A model generated the notes under the pieces. The model saw only the letters and a list, made by a program, of their open reading frames with translations, ran no database searches and was not told the origin of the DNA. A stretch of 64,000 nt of DNA, from NCBI RefSeq assembly GCF_001593605.1, contig NZ_CP012836.1:1550001-1614000 (forward strand). The letters are read 5' to 3'. Position 1 is the stretch's first letter; each line of letters begins with the position of its first letter. The DNA comes from Algoriphagus sanaruensis. GTDB taxonomy: Bacteria; Bacteroidota; Bacteroidia; Cytophagales; Cyclobacteriaceae. Of the stretch, positions 1 through 9,384 are shown one piece after another. Made by a program: the position numbers and the translations under genes.

Positions 1-888
1 ATTGACATAGTCAATCGGTTTGTAGATTAATCCCAAACTTAGATTGATGCCCGTCCCATTGATGAAAAGGTTTTCCCTGAGAGAAGAGGTTCGTAGCGGT
101 TGATCTACAAATTCCTCATTATATTCTTTATAGGAAGAGAATGAAAGGGATCGAATTCCGATTCCAGCACCTACAAACACTTTGTGGTTAAAGTTTGCAC
201 CATATGAAAATGACATCTGAGAAGCGGTTCCTTCCTGAGTTACATTTTCATCTTGAAATGGATTCCCTAAAACAAAGGAATCATAGGTGTTTGGACTATT
301 TATCGGATTTCCATTTTGGTCTGTTACTATGGGATTGATTAAATAGGTTTGATAAGCAAGACCAGTTAGTCCAAAGTTTTCAATTTGATTTTCAGAAATC
401 CCAAATGCGTCCTGGAGATAGAAATCAATGATAGAATTATCTCCTAAGACATCTGAAAAGAACCCAAACTCAGAATTGAAATTGGCTATCCGTTGAAAGC
501 TTATTCCAAATGCACCTCCTTTGAAAGCACTAGTTTCAAGGCTACTTTTTGGGTTAGCCATTACATAGCTTAGGTTAGGCGCGCTAAAATTACCTGTGTT
601 GTAGGATCTGTTTTGTCCTAAAAATCGAGTATCGATTCCCCAATCTGAATATCCTAATGAAAGGCTAGCTTCGGAAGATCTAAAAAAGCCCAAACCAGCT
701 GGATTTCCAGCAATATTTGAAACATCTCCACCCAAAGACCATTGAGTACCTCCGATGCCCATGATACGAGCAGATCCTGAGGCGGGTGCTTGACTAAATC
801 GTAGTGCGTCTAAATAATATCCGCTTTGAGCAAATGCACTCGAAATAGACAGAGACAAAAGGGCCAATACAAGTGATGTTAATCTCAT
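1..888 (-). CDS. Outer-membrane beta-barrel protein, OmpP1/FadL-like, 3' end cut by window
   Basis: The reading frame runs without a stop from an ATG at 888 down to base 1, giving the first 296 residues; the C-terminus lies outside the window. The product starts with a clear signal peptide (about residues 1-20, ending SSAFAQ) followed by a mature N-terminus rich in Gly, Ser and Asn with the segment NIAGNPAGLGFF, typical of FadL/OmpP1-type or PorV-like barrels of Bacteroidota. Alternating aromatic and polar residues through the rest fit membrane beta-strands. Such proteins sit in the outer membrane and often pass hydrophobic substrates, but the substrate cannot be read from the sequence. Family assignment is by look of the N-terminal region only. 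Confidence 0.72.
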   Translation of the reverse strand, partial: MRLTSLVLALLSLSISSAFAQSGYYLDALRFSQAPASGSARIMGIGGTQWSLGGDVSNIAGNPAGLGFFRSSEASLSLGYSDWGIDTRFLGQNRSYNTGNFSAPNLSYVMANPKSSLETSAFKGGAFGISFQRIANFNSEFGFFSDVLGDNSIIDFYLQDAFGISENQIENFGLTGLAYQTYLINPIVTDQNGNPINSPNTYDSFVLGNPFQDENVTQEGTASQMSFSYGANFNHKVFVGAGIGIRSLSFSSYKEYNEEFVDQPLRTSSLRENLFINGTGINLSLGLIYKPIDYVN

Positions 889-971
889 TTGTTGTTCGAC
901 TGGTTTTGAAATTAAAACGCAATAGGGTTGTAAAGGTGTTGCTATTCAGAAAAAAAATCCTGAAAAAAAAA

Positions 972-990
972 GGGGGAAATTAATTCCCCC
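972..990 (-). terminator. Rho-independent terminator of the low-complexity lipoprotein gene
   Basis: GGGGGAA and TTCCCCC form a 7-bp stem around a 5-base loop. On the minus strand the stem is followed by a run of nine T. The stop codon of the lipoprotein gene lies in the loop, so the hairpin overlaps the end of the coding region. Confidence 0.8.
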
Positions 991-2305
991 TTCCTCCTCT
1001 GGATCCTCCGGAGCTGCCCCCTGAAGATCCACCAGAGCTTCTACTTGGAGCACTGTAGCTTCCTCCACCTCCGGATGAAGATCTGGAAGGAGCGCTGTAG
1101 CTAGGTGTAGAAACTCTACTTGGTGTTGAATTATAGCTTGGTGAAGAAGATCGATTGTAAGATGGAGTTGTTGACCGATTATAAGACGGAGAAGAAGATC
1201 TATTGTATGAAGGACTTGAGGAACGGACGTTTGGAGAAGAATAGGTGCTTCTGCTAGGTGTTCCGTATCCTCCATTGGTAGAAGGTCTAGTGACTGAAGG
1301 TCGGGCTGAAGGAAGTGCCGAAGATGATCTGGTGTTTACTGTTCGGTTGGCTGCCGGAGAATTGTAGTTTCTTGTGGTTGGAGCAACTCGGCTTCTTCCA
1401 GTATTATAATAATCATTTTCAGATCTGTTGAAGTCTCTTCCCGAAACTCGAGAATTTTGTCCAGATACCAATCTTCTTGCAGATGGGCTAGATGCAGCAT
1501 TTGATCTTGCTTGAGCTCTTGAGGTACTTGGTGCCAAACCAGAATTACTTGCCCCTGATCTAGTTACTCCGTAAGATGAACCTCTTGTAGGACGCGATCC
1601 ATAAACCACTCTTCGATCACCAAAGTCACTTCCTGGTAAAACGTAGATAGGTTGAACGCCATAAACCGGTCGGCCCCAAAATCCACCGCCCCATGCATAG
1701 CTAGGACCCCAAAATGGATCCCAGAATGGATCATAAAATCCTCCAAAGCCATTAAATGGACGATAAAATGGACGTCCAAATCCAAAATTCAAACTCATAT
1801 TAAATCCAGGTCTAAATCCCCAACTTGGCATAAAGAACGGATCGTAGAATCCCATTCCCCAAGGGTTAAAGAATCCCATTCCCATTCCAAAGCTCATATT
1901 GTTCCATCCCCAGCCTCTGTTATTTCCTGCGTTTACATAGTAATTATTGTAAACATCAATATTTGGGGCTGCACCGTTGGAATTTAAGTTTTGTGCTTGA
2001 TTATCGTCAAAATAGACCACTTCATTAAGCGTGTCAGAAGGTGTCTGAGAATATCTAGAGATATACTCTGGGTTTACATTCCGGGCACTAAAGTTTTCCT
2101 CCAACAATTGTGGTGCTTCTGAAATTTGCTGGAAGGACTCAGGATTGTTGTTTTTTACAGCATACTGAGTAGCAAGTTTGACGTCAGATGCCATGAAATA
2201 TAAATTATCAGGGGTCTGATTTATTGCAATCTTATTGGTAGTACAGGATGCAAACACCCCTACACCTAGGATCAGCGCTGTGGAAATTTTAATTGAATTC
2301 TTCAT
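980..2305 (-). CDS. Low-complexity repeat-bearing lipoprotein of unknown function
   Basis: The 441-residue product has a lipoprotein signal peptide with Cys20 (GVFASC). Three regions follow: an ordinary N-terminal segment to about residue 125; a Gly/Trp/Phe/Pro/Met-rich block (about 130-235) with repeated FYDPF, WDPFW and GFGRP motifs; and a Ser/Arg/Tyr/Asn-rich tail. The tail holds four copies of an eight-residue unit RSSSPSYN (361-392) and ends in Gly-Ser-rich repeats with arginine. The composition suggests a disordered, surface-linked protein. It is transcribed away from proS. No enzymatic domain is recognised, and I assign no function. Confidence 0.8.
   Translation of the reverse strand: MKNSIKISTALILGVGVFASCTTNKIAINQTPDNLYFMASDVKLATQYAVKNNNPESFQQISEAPQLLEENFSARNVNPEYISRYSQTPSDTLNEVVYFDDNQAQNLNSNGAAPNIDVYNNYYVNAGNNRGWGWNNMSFGMGMGFFNPWGMGFYDPFFMPSWGFRPGFNMSLNFGFGRPFYRPFNGFGGFYDPFWDPFWGPSYAWGGGFWGRPVYGVQPIYVLPGSDFGDRRVVYGSRPTRGSSYGVTRSGASNSGLAPSTSRAQARSNAASSPSARRLVSGQNSRVSGRDFNRSENDYYNTGRSRVAPTTRNYNSPAANRTVNTRSSSALPSARPSVTRPSTNGGYGTPSRSTYSSPNVRSSSPSYNRSSSPSYNRSTTPSYNRSSSPSYNSTPSRVSTPSYSAPSRSSSGGGGSYSAPSRSSGGSSGGSSGGSRGGRGN
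1130..1225 (-). repeat. Four tandem 24-bp coding repeats (RSSSPSYN unit)
   Basis: Four in-frame copies of an eight-codon unit, with RSTTPSYN as the variant copy, lie in the tail of the lipoprotein gene. The array should be able to change length by slippage or recombination without breaking the frame. Confidence 0.8.
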
Positions 2306-2367
2306 AATCGAAGTGGATTGTTGCTTGGTTATACGGGAGTAAAAACCTGAGGTTATACTTTTTGGCT

Positions 2368-2375
2368 TATATTTG
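2368..2375 (+). promoter_or_regulatory. Candidate -7 box (TATATTTG) for proS
   Basis: TATATTTG matches the Bacteroidota -7 consensus TAnnTTTG. It lies 51 bp before the proS ATG at 2427. No convincing TTTG -33 box is seen at the usual spacing. The box overlaps the upstream in-frame TTG at 2373, which argues against that TTG as the start codon. Confidence 0.35.
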
Positions 2376-2426
2376 CCAGCCCTAATTAAGCAAAAATACT
2401 CTTATTTTAATATTCCTGTCAATCGA

Positions 2427-3908
2427 ATGAGTAAAGGACTTCCAAAACGCAGCGAGGATTATTCGCTTTGGTATAATGAATTAGTGAAAAGAGCCGATTT
2501 GGCTGAAAATTCCGCAGTTCGTGGCTGCATGGTTATCAAGCCTTATGGATATTCTATCTGGGAAAAAATGCAGGCTCAGTTGGATAAAATGTTCAAAGAA
2601 ACTGGACATACCAACGCTTATTTTCCACTGTTTATTCCTAAAAGCTACCTCAGCAAAGAAGCTTCACATGTGGAGGGATTTGCAAAGGAGTGTGCGGTTG
2701 TCACCCATTATCGACTCAAAAATGCCGAGGATGGTTCCGGTGTAATTGTGGATCCTGAGGCCAAACTTGAAGAAGAACTCATCGTAAGGCCAACTTCCGA
2801 AACAGTAATTTGGAGCACTTATAAAAATTGGATTCAGTCCTATCGAGACTTGCCTCTATTGGTCAATCAATGGGCTAACGTGGTTAGATGGGAAATGCGT
2901 ACTCGTTTGTTTTTACGGACAGCGGAATTTCTTTGGCAAGAAGGACATACAGCACATGCATCTGCCAAGGAGGCGATGGATGAAACCATTCAAATGATGA
3001 ATGTTTATGCTCAGTTTGCTGAAGAATATATGGCTGTTCCGGTGGTAAAAGGAAGAAAAACAGAAAACGAGCGATTTGCTGGAGCGGATGAAACGCTTTG
3101 TATTGAGGCGATGATGCAGGATGGAAAAGCGCTACAAGCAGGAACTTCACATTTCTTAGGACAAAATTTTGCAAAGGCTTTTGATGTGAAGTTTGCTACC
3201 AAAGAAGGTGGGTTAGATTATGTTTGGGGGACTTCTTGGGGTGTTAGTACTCGACTTATGGGAGCATTAATTATGGCCCATTCAGATGATAATGGTCTTG
3301 TCCTTCCTCCGAAATTAGCACCTATTCAGGTGGTGATTGTTCCGATTTATCGTGGAGAAGCCGAGCTTGAAGCAATCTCTGTAAAAGCCAAAGAGATTAT
3401 GGCTGAATTAAGAAAAGTTGGCGTTTCGGTAAGGTTTGATGATCGTGATACTCAAAAACCGGGATGGAAATTTGCTGAATATGAATTAAAAGGAGTTCCG
3501 GTGCGCATTGCTTTAGGTCCAAGAGATTTAGAAAATGGAACTATCGAAATTGCCAGAAGAGATACTTTGACCAAGGAATCTTTTGCCTTGGCTGAAATGC
3601 CAATAGCAGAAAAAATCACTTCCCTTCTGGATCAGATTCAACATTCTATCTATCAGAAGGCTTTTGATTTTAGAGCACAACATACCACGGAAGTAAATTC
3701 ATGGGAGGAATTCAAAGAAGTGCTTGAATCTAAAGGAGGCTTTATTTCTGCGCACTGGGATGGAACTTCAGAAACTGAAGAAAAAATCAAGGAATTGACC
3801 AAGGCAACCATTCGTTGTATACCACTGGATCGAAAAGACGAATCGGGAGTTTGCGTCTATACTGGCAAACCTTCCGCTGGAAGGGTTTATTTCGCAAAAG
3901 CTTATTAA
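2427..3908 (+). CDS. proS: Prolyl-tRNA synthetase (archaeal/eukaryotic-type, short form)
   Basis: Charges tRNA-Pro with proline in the cytoplasm. The 493-residue product begins [20 protein letters not shown] and carries class II motifs: the RPTSETVIW segment of motif 2, the WQEGHTAH segment and motif-3-like G-rich residues near GTSWGVSTR, then an anticodon-binding domain and a C-terminal zinc-binding-like extension ending VYFAKAY. It lacks the INS editing domain of the long bacterial ProS, as is usual for the ProS type 3 of Bacteroidota. I chose ATG 2427 over an in-frame TTG 18 codons upstream because the extension matches no ProS and overlaps the promoter box. A terminator follows directly. 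Confidence 0.97.
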   Translation: MSKGLPKRSEDYSLWYNELVKRADLAENSAVRGCMVIKPYGYSIWEKMQAQLDKMFKETGHTNAYFPLFIPKSYLSKEASHVEGFAKECAVVTHYRLKNAEDGSGVIVDPEAKLEEELIVRPTSETVIWSTYKNWIQSYRDLPLLVNQWANVVRWEMRTRLFLRTAEFLWQEGHTAHASAKEAMDETIQMMNVYAQFAEEYMAVPVVKGRKTENERFAGADETLCIEAMMQDGKALQAGTSHFLGQNFAKAFDVKFATKEGGLDYVWGTSWGVSTRLMGALIMAHSDDNGLVLPPKLAPIQVVIVPIYRGEAELEAISVKAKEIMAELRKVGVSVRFDDRDTQKPGWKFAEYELKGVPVRIALGPRDLENGTIEIARRDTLTKESFALAEMPIAEKITSLLDQIQHSIYQKAFDFRAQHTTEVNSWEEFKEVLESKGGFISAHWDGTSETEEKIKELTKATIRCIPLDRKDESGVCVYTGKPSAGRVYFAKAY

Positions 3909-3920
3909 TCGAAATTGGCT

Positions 3921-3952
3921 AAACCCGGATTTTTCCGGGTTTTTCTTTTTTT
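3921..3952 (+). terminator. Terminator of proS
   Basis: AACCCGG and CCGGGTT pair around a short T-rich loop and are followed by TTTCTTTTTTT, 13 bases after the proS stop. It separates proS from the nfeD-floA pair. Confidence 0.88.
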
Positions 3953-4007
3953 AGCTTTGGGTTCTCCGGCTTTGTTGTATTTTAGGTTTCATTCTTTCCC
4001 TTTTCAA

Positions 4008-4466
4008 ATGGAAATCTTAATTCTATCCAGCTTACTTGTTATCGGGCTCATTTTAGTATTGGTAGAAGTTCTATTTATTCCAGGAACAACGGTAGTCGGG
4101 ATTTTGGGATTCTTGGTTAGTTGCGCTGGAGTAGGTTACGCTTTTATCACATTTGATGAAACCTTGGCCTTTTGGATAACAGGAATTGCGGCCTTGTTTA
4201 ATGTGGCGGCCATAGCCTATGGCTTTTCGTCTGGAGTTTGGAACAAGTTTTCCTTGAAAGACGCCTTAAACGGTGGGGCTTTTGATGGTCGAACAGAAGG
4301 TCTTCAAATTGGAATGAAGGGGAAAGCAGTATCAGATATCAAGCCTTATGGTAAAGCCTCATTTTTGGATCAACTTTTTGAAGTCAAATCAGAAGAAGGA
4401 TTTATAGAAGTAGGGAATGACGTCGAAATCATTAAAATCGAAAACAATAAAATTTTAGTAAAATAA
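4008..4466 (+). CDS. NfeD-like membrane protein (short form)
   Basis: The 152-residue product has three N-terminal membrane segments (about 3-22, 28-47 and 53-73) and a soluble C-terminal OB-fold-like domain (about 95-152, [20 protein letters not shown]). This is the short NfeD form without the ClpP-like protease domain. Short NfeD proteins are known partners of flotillins, and here the gene lies one base before floA, so the two are almost certainly co-transcribed. The ATG at 4008 is preferred; the in-frame upstream extension runs back through the proS terminator. The pair probably organises or protects inner-membrane microdomains. Confidence 0.88.
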   Translation: MEILILSSLLVIGLILVLVEVLFIPGTTVVGILGFLVSCAGVGYAFITFDETLAFWITGIAALFNVAAIAYGFSSGVWNKFSLKDALNGGAFDGRTEGLQIGMKGKAVSDIKPYGKASFLDQLFEVKSEEGFIEVGNDVEIIKIENNKILVK

Positions 4467-4467
4467 T

Positions 4468-5478
4468 ATGGATGCTTCAAGTTCAATGTTTGTCTTGATC
4501 GCTGCATTTGCAGGGGTCATTCTTTTATTCATTTTCCTCTATTTTGTTCCGGTCAATCTCTGGATTACTGCTCAATTTGCCAATGTTCGTGTAGGGATTG
4601 GGGAGTTAATTGGAATGCGAATTCGGAAGGTTCCCCCTAGTGTGATTGTCAACTCCTTGATCACAGCCACAAAAGCGGGTCTTCAGCTTACTACCAATGA
4701 ATTGGAAACGCATTACCTGGCAGGAGGAAATGTACCCGCCGTTATTCGTGCTTTAATTTCTGCAGACAAGGCCAATATCAATTTAAGTTTTAAACAAGCA
4801 ACAGCCATTGATTTGGCGGGCCGTGATGTGTTTGAGGCAGTTCAGATTTCGGTAAATCCGAAAGTGATTAATACCCCAAGTGTAGCAGCAGTGGCGGCTG
4901 ATGGGATTCAATTGATCGCAAAAGCAAGAGTGACAGTACGAGCTAATATCGCACAATTGGTTGGTGGTGCTGGTGAGGAGACAATCCTAGCAAGGGTTGG
5001 GGAAGGAATTGTAACCTCGATTGGTTCGGCTGCTACCCATAAGTCAGTTCTAGAAAATCCTGATAAAATCTCCAAGCTTGTTCTTCAGCGAGGACTAGAT
5101 GCTGGTACTGCTTTTGAAATTCTTTCCATCGATATTGCAGATATTGATGTCGGAACCAATATCGGAGCAAAACTTCAGATTGATCAAGCCTCAGCGGATT
5201 TGAAGGTGGCTGAAGCCAAAGCTGAAGAAAGACGTGCAATGGCTGTCGCTTTAGAGCAAGAAATGCGCGCGAAATCGGTCGAGATGAGAGCGAAAGTAAT
5301 TGAGGCGGAAGCCGAAGTGCCAAAAGCGCTTGCAGATGCCTTTCGAACTGGTAACCTTGGCGTGATGGATTATTACAAAATGGAGAATGTAAAAGCAGAT
5401 ACGTCCATGCGTGACGCCATCGCAAATTCAGATAAGGACACCAAAGACAGTGGCGGTTCGAAATCGGAAAAGAAATAA
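4468..5478 (+). CDS. floA: Flotillin-like protein FloA
   Basis: The 336-residue product has one N-terminal membrane segment (about 7-28), an SPFH/UPF0365 region (for example [18 protein letters not shown] and the IGIG-like [12 protein letters not shown]) and an Ala/Glu-rich helical stretch (about 245-300) with repeated EA pairs. Length and order match FloA (UPF0365), a scaffold of functional membrane microdomains that acts at the inner membrane. The acidic and lysine-rich tail (SGGSKSEKK) looks flexible. Co-transcription with the upstream nfeD-like gene is expected from the one-base gap. A terminator follows the stop. Confidence 0.93.
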   Translation: MDASSSMFVLIAAFAGVILLFIFLYFVPVNLWITAQFANVRVGIGELIGMRIRKVPPSVIVNSLITATKAGLQLTTNELETHYLAGGNVPAVIRALISADKANINLSFKQATAIDLAGRDVFEAVQISVNPKVINTPSVAAVAADGIQLIAKARVTVRANIAQLVGGAGEETILARVGEGIVTSIGSAATHKSVLENPDKISKLVLQRGLDAGTAFEILSIDIADIDVGTNIGAKLQIDQASADLKVAEAKAEERRAMAVALEQEMRAKSVEMRAKVIEAEAEVPKALADAFRTGNLGVMDYYKMENVKADTSMRDAIANSDKDTKDSGGSKSEKK

Positions 5479-5484
5479 ATCGAA

Positions 5485-5510
5485 GGGAGTCAAATTAGAC
5501 TCCCTTTTTC
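5485..5510. terminator. Terminator between convergent floA and WG-repeat genes
   Basis: GGGAGTC and GACTCCC pair around a 6-base loop, followed on the plus strand by TTTTTCTTTTT. The stop codon of the convergent gene lies within the hairpin, so the element serves floA clearly and the opposite gene only weakly. Confidence 0.82.
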
Positions 5511-7063
5511 TTTTTCCGTGTTGTAGGTTCCTCAGGAATTAGGATAACCGGTTCGTATTTACTTTTTAAAAGAACCTGATTTCTGGACCAATCCAGGATG
5601 ATTTCCAAGTAGTCCAATGGAAAAATCACCTCTCCATTACTAGAAATAACACCAGATTTTCCTTCTTTAGAAACAAGAATAAAGTCCTCGTTTTCAGGTT
5701 GGATAGACTCAAATTCCGTGGGGAAAAGAACAGTTCCTGAACGATCAAGTAATCCTCGATTACCTTGATTTTCAGTTATGAAAAGACCGTTGGAAAGGCG
5801 GCAAATCTTTTCATATCCGATGGAAGTAAGCTTGTTTCCAGATTGATCAATTAGGAAATGTTCATTTGATGCCTTGGCAATAGCAATTCCTTTATTGACA
5901 GGTTTGATTTCTTGCCAATTGCTGATTCCAAGAAGATGCCCTTCCTTGGAAATGAGTTGCCAGCTTCCATTTTTTTGTACTACAGCTGCCCCTTCAGCGA
6001 ACCCTAAGGTCTCATCAAATTGAGGCTCAATTACCCATGCTCCATCTGAAGTAATGAATCCGATTTTGCCGTTTTTTCGAGCGGGAAACATTCCTTCTGA
6101 TCCTTTTCCTATCCATTCTGCATCTGATTGAGGATTAACCAACCATCCTTTGGATCCTATCAATCCCGTTTTTTGATCTCTAAATCGGACAAAATAGAGG
6201 CCCTTTTCGATCAGATCAACTTGCTCCATTCCCACTACATCAAGGAGGATTCCTCCTTTTTCCATGATTCTTCGCAGCTTTCCATGGATATATTCCAGCA
6301 TCAGATCACCTTCCTTGGTGATTTGATGGTAGGAGTTGTAATTCACTTGAGCCTGCAATTCATCGCCTCTTACTAATAGATATTGATTTTCGTCTCGACC
6401 ATAAAAATAATCCCCTTGGGTATGTTCCAATTCATCTAAAATAGGGTCCATCACATAATTTCCTTCCCGATTGATTAAGCCAAATCCAGATTGTTCTTTG
6501 GCAAGAAGGAAGTTCCCGTCATTTTCTTGAAGTGACAAATACGGGCGGCAGGGATCAGCTGAAAGAGGTAAAAAATAGCTTCCATTTTTTCGTGTAATCA
6601 CCATCCCATGATGGGTGATTTTAGCATGATCAAGTTGACCTAATGAGATTGTCTTTCCAGTTCCTTTTTGGTAAATCCAATAGGAATTTCCTTTTCGTGC
6701 CAAAAGAATATTGAAATAGGTTTCAATTTCTTCGTATTCAAGGGGAAGAGCTGCTTGACCATATTCATGAAATGCCCCAATTCCCTGAGGACCTTCCACT
6801 AAGATCCAAGGCTCGAGGTATCGTTGAATTTTTGTGCCCTGAAGATTGACCATCGGTCTGAGATCTGCGGAAAGCAAGTAAAGACTGGAATCAGTCTTTC
6901 CGACTAGCACAGATTCGCTCAAAAGTTCAATCCTTTCATAAAGAGCTCTGGTTTTGAGCTTGCCTTGGAGATCTACGACTTCCCAACTTTGGGCCGGACT
7001 TAAAATTGGAAGGATCAGGGAAAGAAGAAATAAAACTGGAAATGCTAAGGATTTATTTTTCAT
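5495..7063 (-). CDS. Exported WG-repeat protein
   Basis: The 522-residue product starts with a signal peptide (residues 1-25, ending LSPAQS). The rest is made of repeated beta-hairpin units of the WG type, for example GKIGFITSDGAWVIEPQFDE, GSWQLISKEG, GNRGLLDRSGTVLFPTEFES and GKSGVISSNGEVIFPLDYLE. WG repeats form an open solenoid or propeller-like scaffold and are thought to serve in binding; no catalytic motif is present. The C-terminus is a lysine patch (TTRKKKKGV). The protein is likely periplasmic or cell-surface. It stands alone between hemA and floA, with its 3' end inside the shared terminator. Confidence 0.85.
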   Translation of the reverse strand: MKNKSLAFPVLFLLSLILPILSPAQSWEVVDLQGKLKTRALYERIELLSESVLVGKTDSSLYLLSADLRPMVNLQGTKIQRYLEPWILVEGPQGIGAFHEYGQAALPLEYEEIETYFNILLARKGNSYWIYQKGTGKTISLGQLDHAKITHHGMVITRKNGSYFLPLSADPCRPYLSLQENDGNFLLAKEQSGFGLINREGNYVMDPILDELEHTQGDYFYGRDENQYLLVRGDELQAQVNYNSYHQITKEGDLMLEYIHGKLRRIMEKGGILLDVVGMEQVDLIEKGLYFVRFRDQKTGLIGSKGWLVNPQSDAEWIGKGSEGMFPARKNGKIGFITSDGAWVIEPQFDETLGFAEGAAVVQKNGSWQLISKEGHLLGISNWQEIKPVNKGIAIAKASNEHFLIDQSGNKLTSIGYEKICRLSNGLFITENQGNRGLLDRSGTVLFPTEFESIQPENEDFILVSKEGKSGVISSNGEVIFPLDYLEIILDWSRNQVLLKSKYEPVILIPEEPTTRKKKKGV

Positions 7064-7090
7064 GAAGAATTTACGCGAAGCCTAAAGATA

Positions 7091-7125
7091 AATGACCAGA
7101 CATTTTCTAAAAACATCTGGTCATT
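7091..7125 (-). terminator. Probable terminator of hemA
   Basis: AATGACCAGA and TCTGGTCATT are a perfect 10-bp inverted repeat 21 bases after the hemA stop. The T tail on the minus strand (TTTATCTTT) is interrupted, so termination strength is uncertain. Confidence 0.6.
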
Positions 7126-7146
7126 TTATCACTTGAAATACTTTTT

Positions 7147-8415
7147 TTATTTCTCAGTTTTTACCTTTTCTAAATCAAATAGATCGGTAATAATTTCAAT
7201 CATTTCTTCTGCCTCATCTCGTTTACAAGCCGCTCTAAGTTGAACCACCGGGACTTTGAGGATTTTTTGAAGCATACTTTTGGTGATCTTATCGATCAAC
7301 ACATAATCTTTTTCCTCCACATTTTTCAAATACCTGCTTAGTTCCTCTTGTCTAATTTGCTCTAGGGATTGCTTGAGTTTATTTATGGTGGGAGATACCA
7401 TCATTTCTTTCCTCCAATCGTAGAATTCTGAGATACTTTCTTCAATGATTTTCTCGACCACGGGAATGGCATCTAACCTTTTCTGCAAAGCTTCAGATGT
7501 CTTGCTTCGGATATTGTCCACATTATATAGAATCACGCCAGGGACATCTTCAACTGAAGTTTCAATACTTCTTGGGACAGAAAGGTCGATTAATAATTTG
7601 TAGCTAGGAATCGAAAACTTTTTAACCAGCTCTTTGGTGATGAAAGGCTCGTTTTTCTGGATAGAGCAGACGATCACATCTGCTTCCTCCATAGCCTCAT
7701 AGGACTTTTCGAAATCCACGACTTCAAAACCAAGTGGAGTAGCGATCTCTTCGGCCTTTGATTTGGTTCTATTGGTGATTTTGACTTTCGCCTCAGGAAG
7801 ATAAACCATGTTCTTTGCCACATCCTCTCCAATTTCACCTACCCCAATTAACAAAACTCTAGGTTGATAAGTGTTTGCCGTGATGCTCTCAATCAATTCT
7901 ACCGTAGCATAGGATAAAGATGCGGCGCCATCCCGAAATGCTGTTTCTTGTACCACTCGCTTGTTAGTAAAGAAAATGGTGTGCATCAACCGATGAAGGA
8001 ACGGTCCAGCCATTTGAAGATCAGCAGCCGTTTGGTAAGCTCTTTTGACTTGATTGGAAATTTGAATATCTCCAATCACTTGAGCCTCAAGACCCATGGA
8101 AACTCGAAACAAATGGGTGATTGCCTCTAAATCTTGATTGAATGTTTCAAAGTATTCTAGGTAATTGACTACCTCAGTAATGCCTTTTTCAAGACCCAGT
8201 AGCTTGATGATTTCTGTGCTTAAGTCGAGTTCGTGCTTGTAATAAACTTCTGTTCTGTTACAAGTAGAAATGATCAATGCATCAGAAAGACTGAAAAAAT
8301 CCTTAAGCTTTACCAAAATACGCTGAATCGATTCCTCGTCAAGGGAAATCAATTCTCTGATCTGAACAGGGGCGGTTTTGTGTGATAAACTAAGGGCTCT
8401 AAACTTGGTTTGCAT
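7147..8415 (-). CDS. hemA: Glutamyl-tRNA reductase
   Basis: Reduces glutamyl-tRNA to glutamate-1-semialdehyde with NADPH, the first committed step of C5-pathway tetrapyrrole synthesis. The 422-residue product has the N-terminal catalytic domain with the conserved STCNRTE motif (Cys52, the thioester nucleophile), the GLEAQVIGDIQI segment, an NADPH-binding Rossmann domain (VLLIGVGEIGEDVA, about 189) and a C-terminal helical dimerisation domain. Length and motifs are normal for the family. The gene stands alone with no other heme gene next to it. Heme supply matters for the c-type cytochromes encoded at 30715-31573 and 38282-41284. Confidence 0.97.
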   Translation of the reverse strand: MQTKFRALSLSHKTAPVQIRELISLDEESIQRILVKLKDFFSLSDALIISTCNRTEVYYKHELDLSTEIIKLLGLEKGITEVVNYLEYFETFNQDLEAITHLFRVSMGLEAQVIGDIQISNQVKRAYQTAADLQMAGPFLHRLMHTIFFTNKRVVQETAFRDGAASLSYATVELIESITANTYQPRVLLIGVGEIGEDVAKNMVYLPEAKVKITNRTKSKAEEIATPLGFEVVDFEKSYEAMEEADVIVCSIQKNEPFITKELVKKFSIPSYKLLIDLSVPRSIETSVEDVPGVILYNVDNIRSKTSEALQKRLDAIPVVEKIIEESISEFYDWRKEMMVSPTINKLKQSLEQIRQEELSRYLKNVEEKDYVLIDKITKSMLQKILKVPVVQLRAACKRDEAEEMIEIITDLFDLEKVKTEK

Positions 8416-8671
8416 TTTGGCAAGTTTTGCGATTCAAATTTAACAGACTATCCTGCTGTGAGGGTTCAAATCTTCTTATCAAAATCTAATTTGAAATGAG
8501 TCTAAATAATCAACAGACCCATCTTGACCTTTTGCTGAATTATTGAATTGGAGAATTTTTATTTTTAACTTATCCGTTATTCAGCTTTTCAATTTGATTT
8601 TTTGGAAATACTCAGGAGATGTGGGATCTAAGAATGAAATCGAAAACGATCACTTTTAAGATACATTGTGG

Positions 8672-9352
8672 ATGAAAGAGCGTCTTTTTTATTGGTTTCG
8701 CCTTCATTTGGGTTTTTCATCGAAGGAAACGAGGGGATTTTTAATTTTGATACCTTTTCTAGTCGGCTTAGGTTTTTTGCCTTCAGGAATTCGAAAATTC
8801 AAAGATCAACAAGGGGAGAAAACCTTTCAAAGATACCTTCATGCGATTGATAGTTTGGAGGCGGCAGGGTTTGTCCTCATTTCATCGCCTCTGCCGGGAT
8901 TTGATCCTCGGGACACCCTGCCTCAAAATCAGAGAAATCGAGTTAAAAATACCACTACGATAAGTTTTTGGGAAGCGGATTCAGTCACGTTACAAATTGT
9001 ACCGGGAATAGGAGAAAAACTTGCCGGCAGGATCATCAAATACCGCGATCAATTGGGAGGGTTGCATCATGCAGATCAATTAAAAGAGGTATTTGGATTA
9101 AAGGAGGAGGCCTATCTGGCCATTTGGGAATACTTTGATTTTTCACCTCAGATCCATTCCAAGATTCCCATAAATTCCATAGAAACCCAAGATCTTTCAA
9201 AACATCCTTACATCAGTTATGGAGAGGCGAAGGTAATTGTGGCGTTTAGGAATCAACATGGCCGATATACAAATCCTGAGGATCTTTTGAAGATTAAAAT
9301 TTTTAAACCTGAATGGGTCCAAAAAATTTCTCCGTATTTGGATTTTGATTGA
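8672..9352 (+). CDS. Membrane-anchored helix-hairpin-helix (ComEA-like) protein
   Basis: The 226-residue product has an N-terminal hydrophobic segment (about 18-38) and then two helix-hairpin-helix units: SVTLQIVPGIGEKLAGRII with the GIGEKLA hairpin, and YISYGEAKVIVAFRNQHG near the C-terminus. HhH motifs bind DNA without sequence preference. In ComEA they hold incoming DNA at the membrane during natural transformation, and this could be a similar DNA receptor, but the order of parts (long linker, two spaced HhH pairs) differs from ComEA itself. ATG 8672 is preferred to a TTG two codons earlier. The next gene follows closely. Confidence 0.75.
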   Translation: MKERLFYWFRLHLGFSSKETRGFLILIPFLVGLGFLPSGIRKFKDQQGEKTFQRYLHAIDSLEAAGFVLISSPLPGFDPRDTLPQNQRNRVKNTTTISFWEADSVTLQIVPGIGEKLAGRIIKYRDQLGGLHHADQLKEVFGLKEEAYLAIWEYFDFSPQIHSKIPINSIETQDLSKHPYISYGEAKVIVAFRNQHGRYTNPEDLLKIKIFKPEWVQKISPYLDFD

Positions 9353-9384
9353 TCGACTCGACAAAAGATTTGCATCTTTGGGGC

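Noticed and set aside
1130..1225. Repeat array that could be taken for a CRISPR
   Set aside because: It is in-frame, 24 bp, without spacers, and encodes a peptide repeat in a lipoprotein.
1652..1987. Open frame antisense to the low-complexity lipoprotein
   Set aside because: Repeated codons of the real gene create long open frames on the other strand; its product is a lysine/serine/isoleucine-rich mirror with no other support.
2373..2426. Upstream TTG start of proS, adding 18 residues
   Set aside because: The extension overlaps a TAnnTTTG promoter box and matches no ProS N-terminus; ATG 2427 gives the usual [13 protein letters not shown] start.
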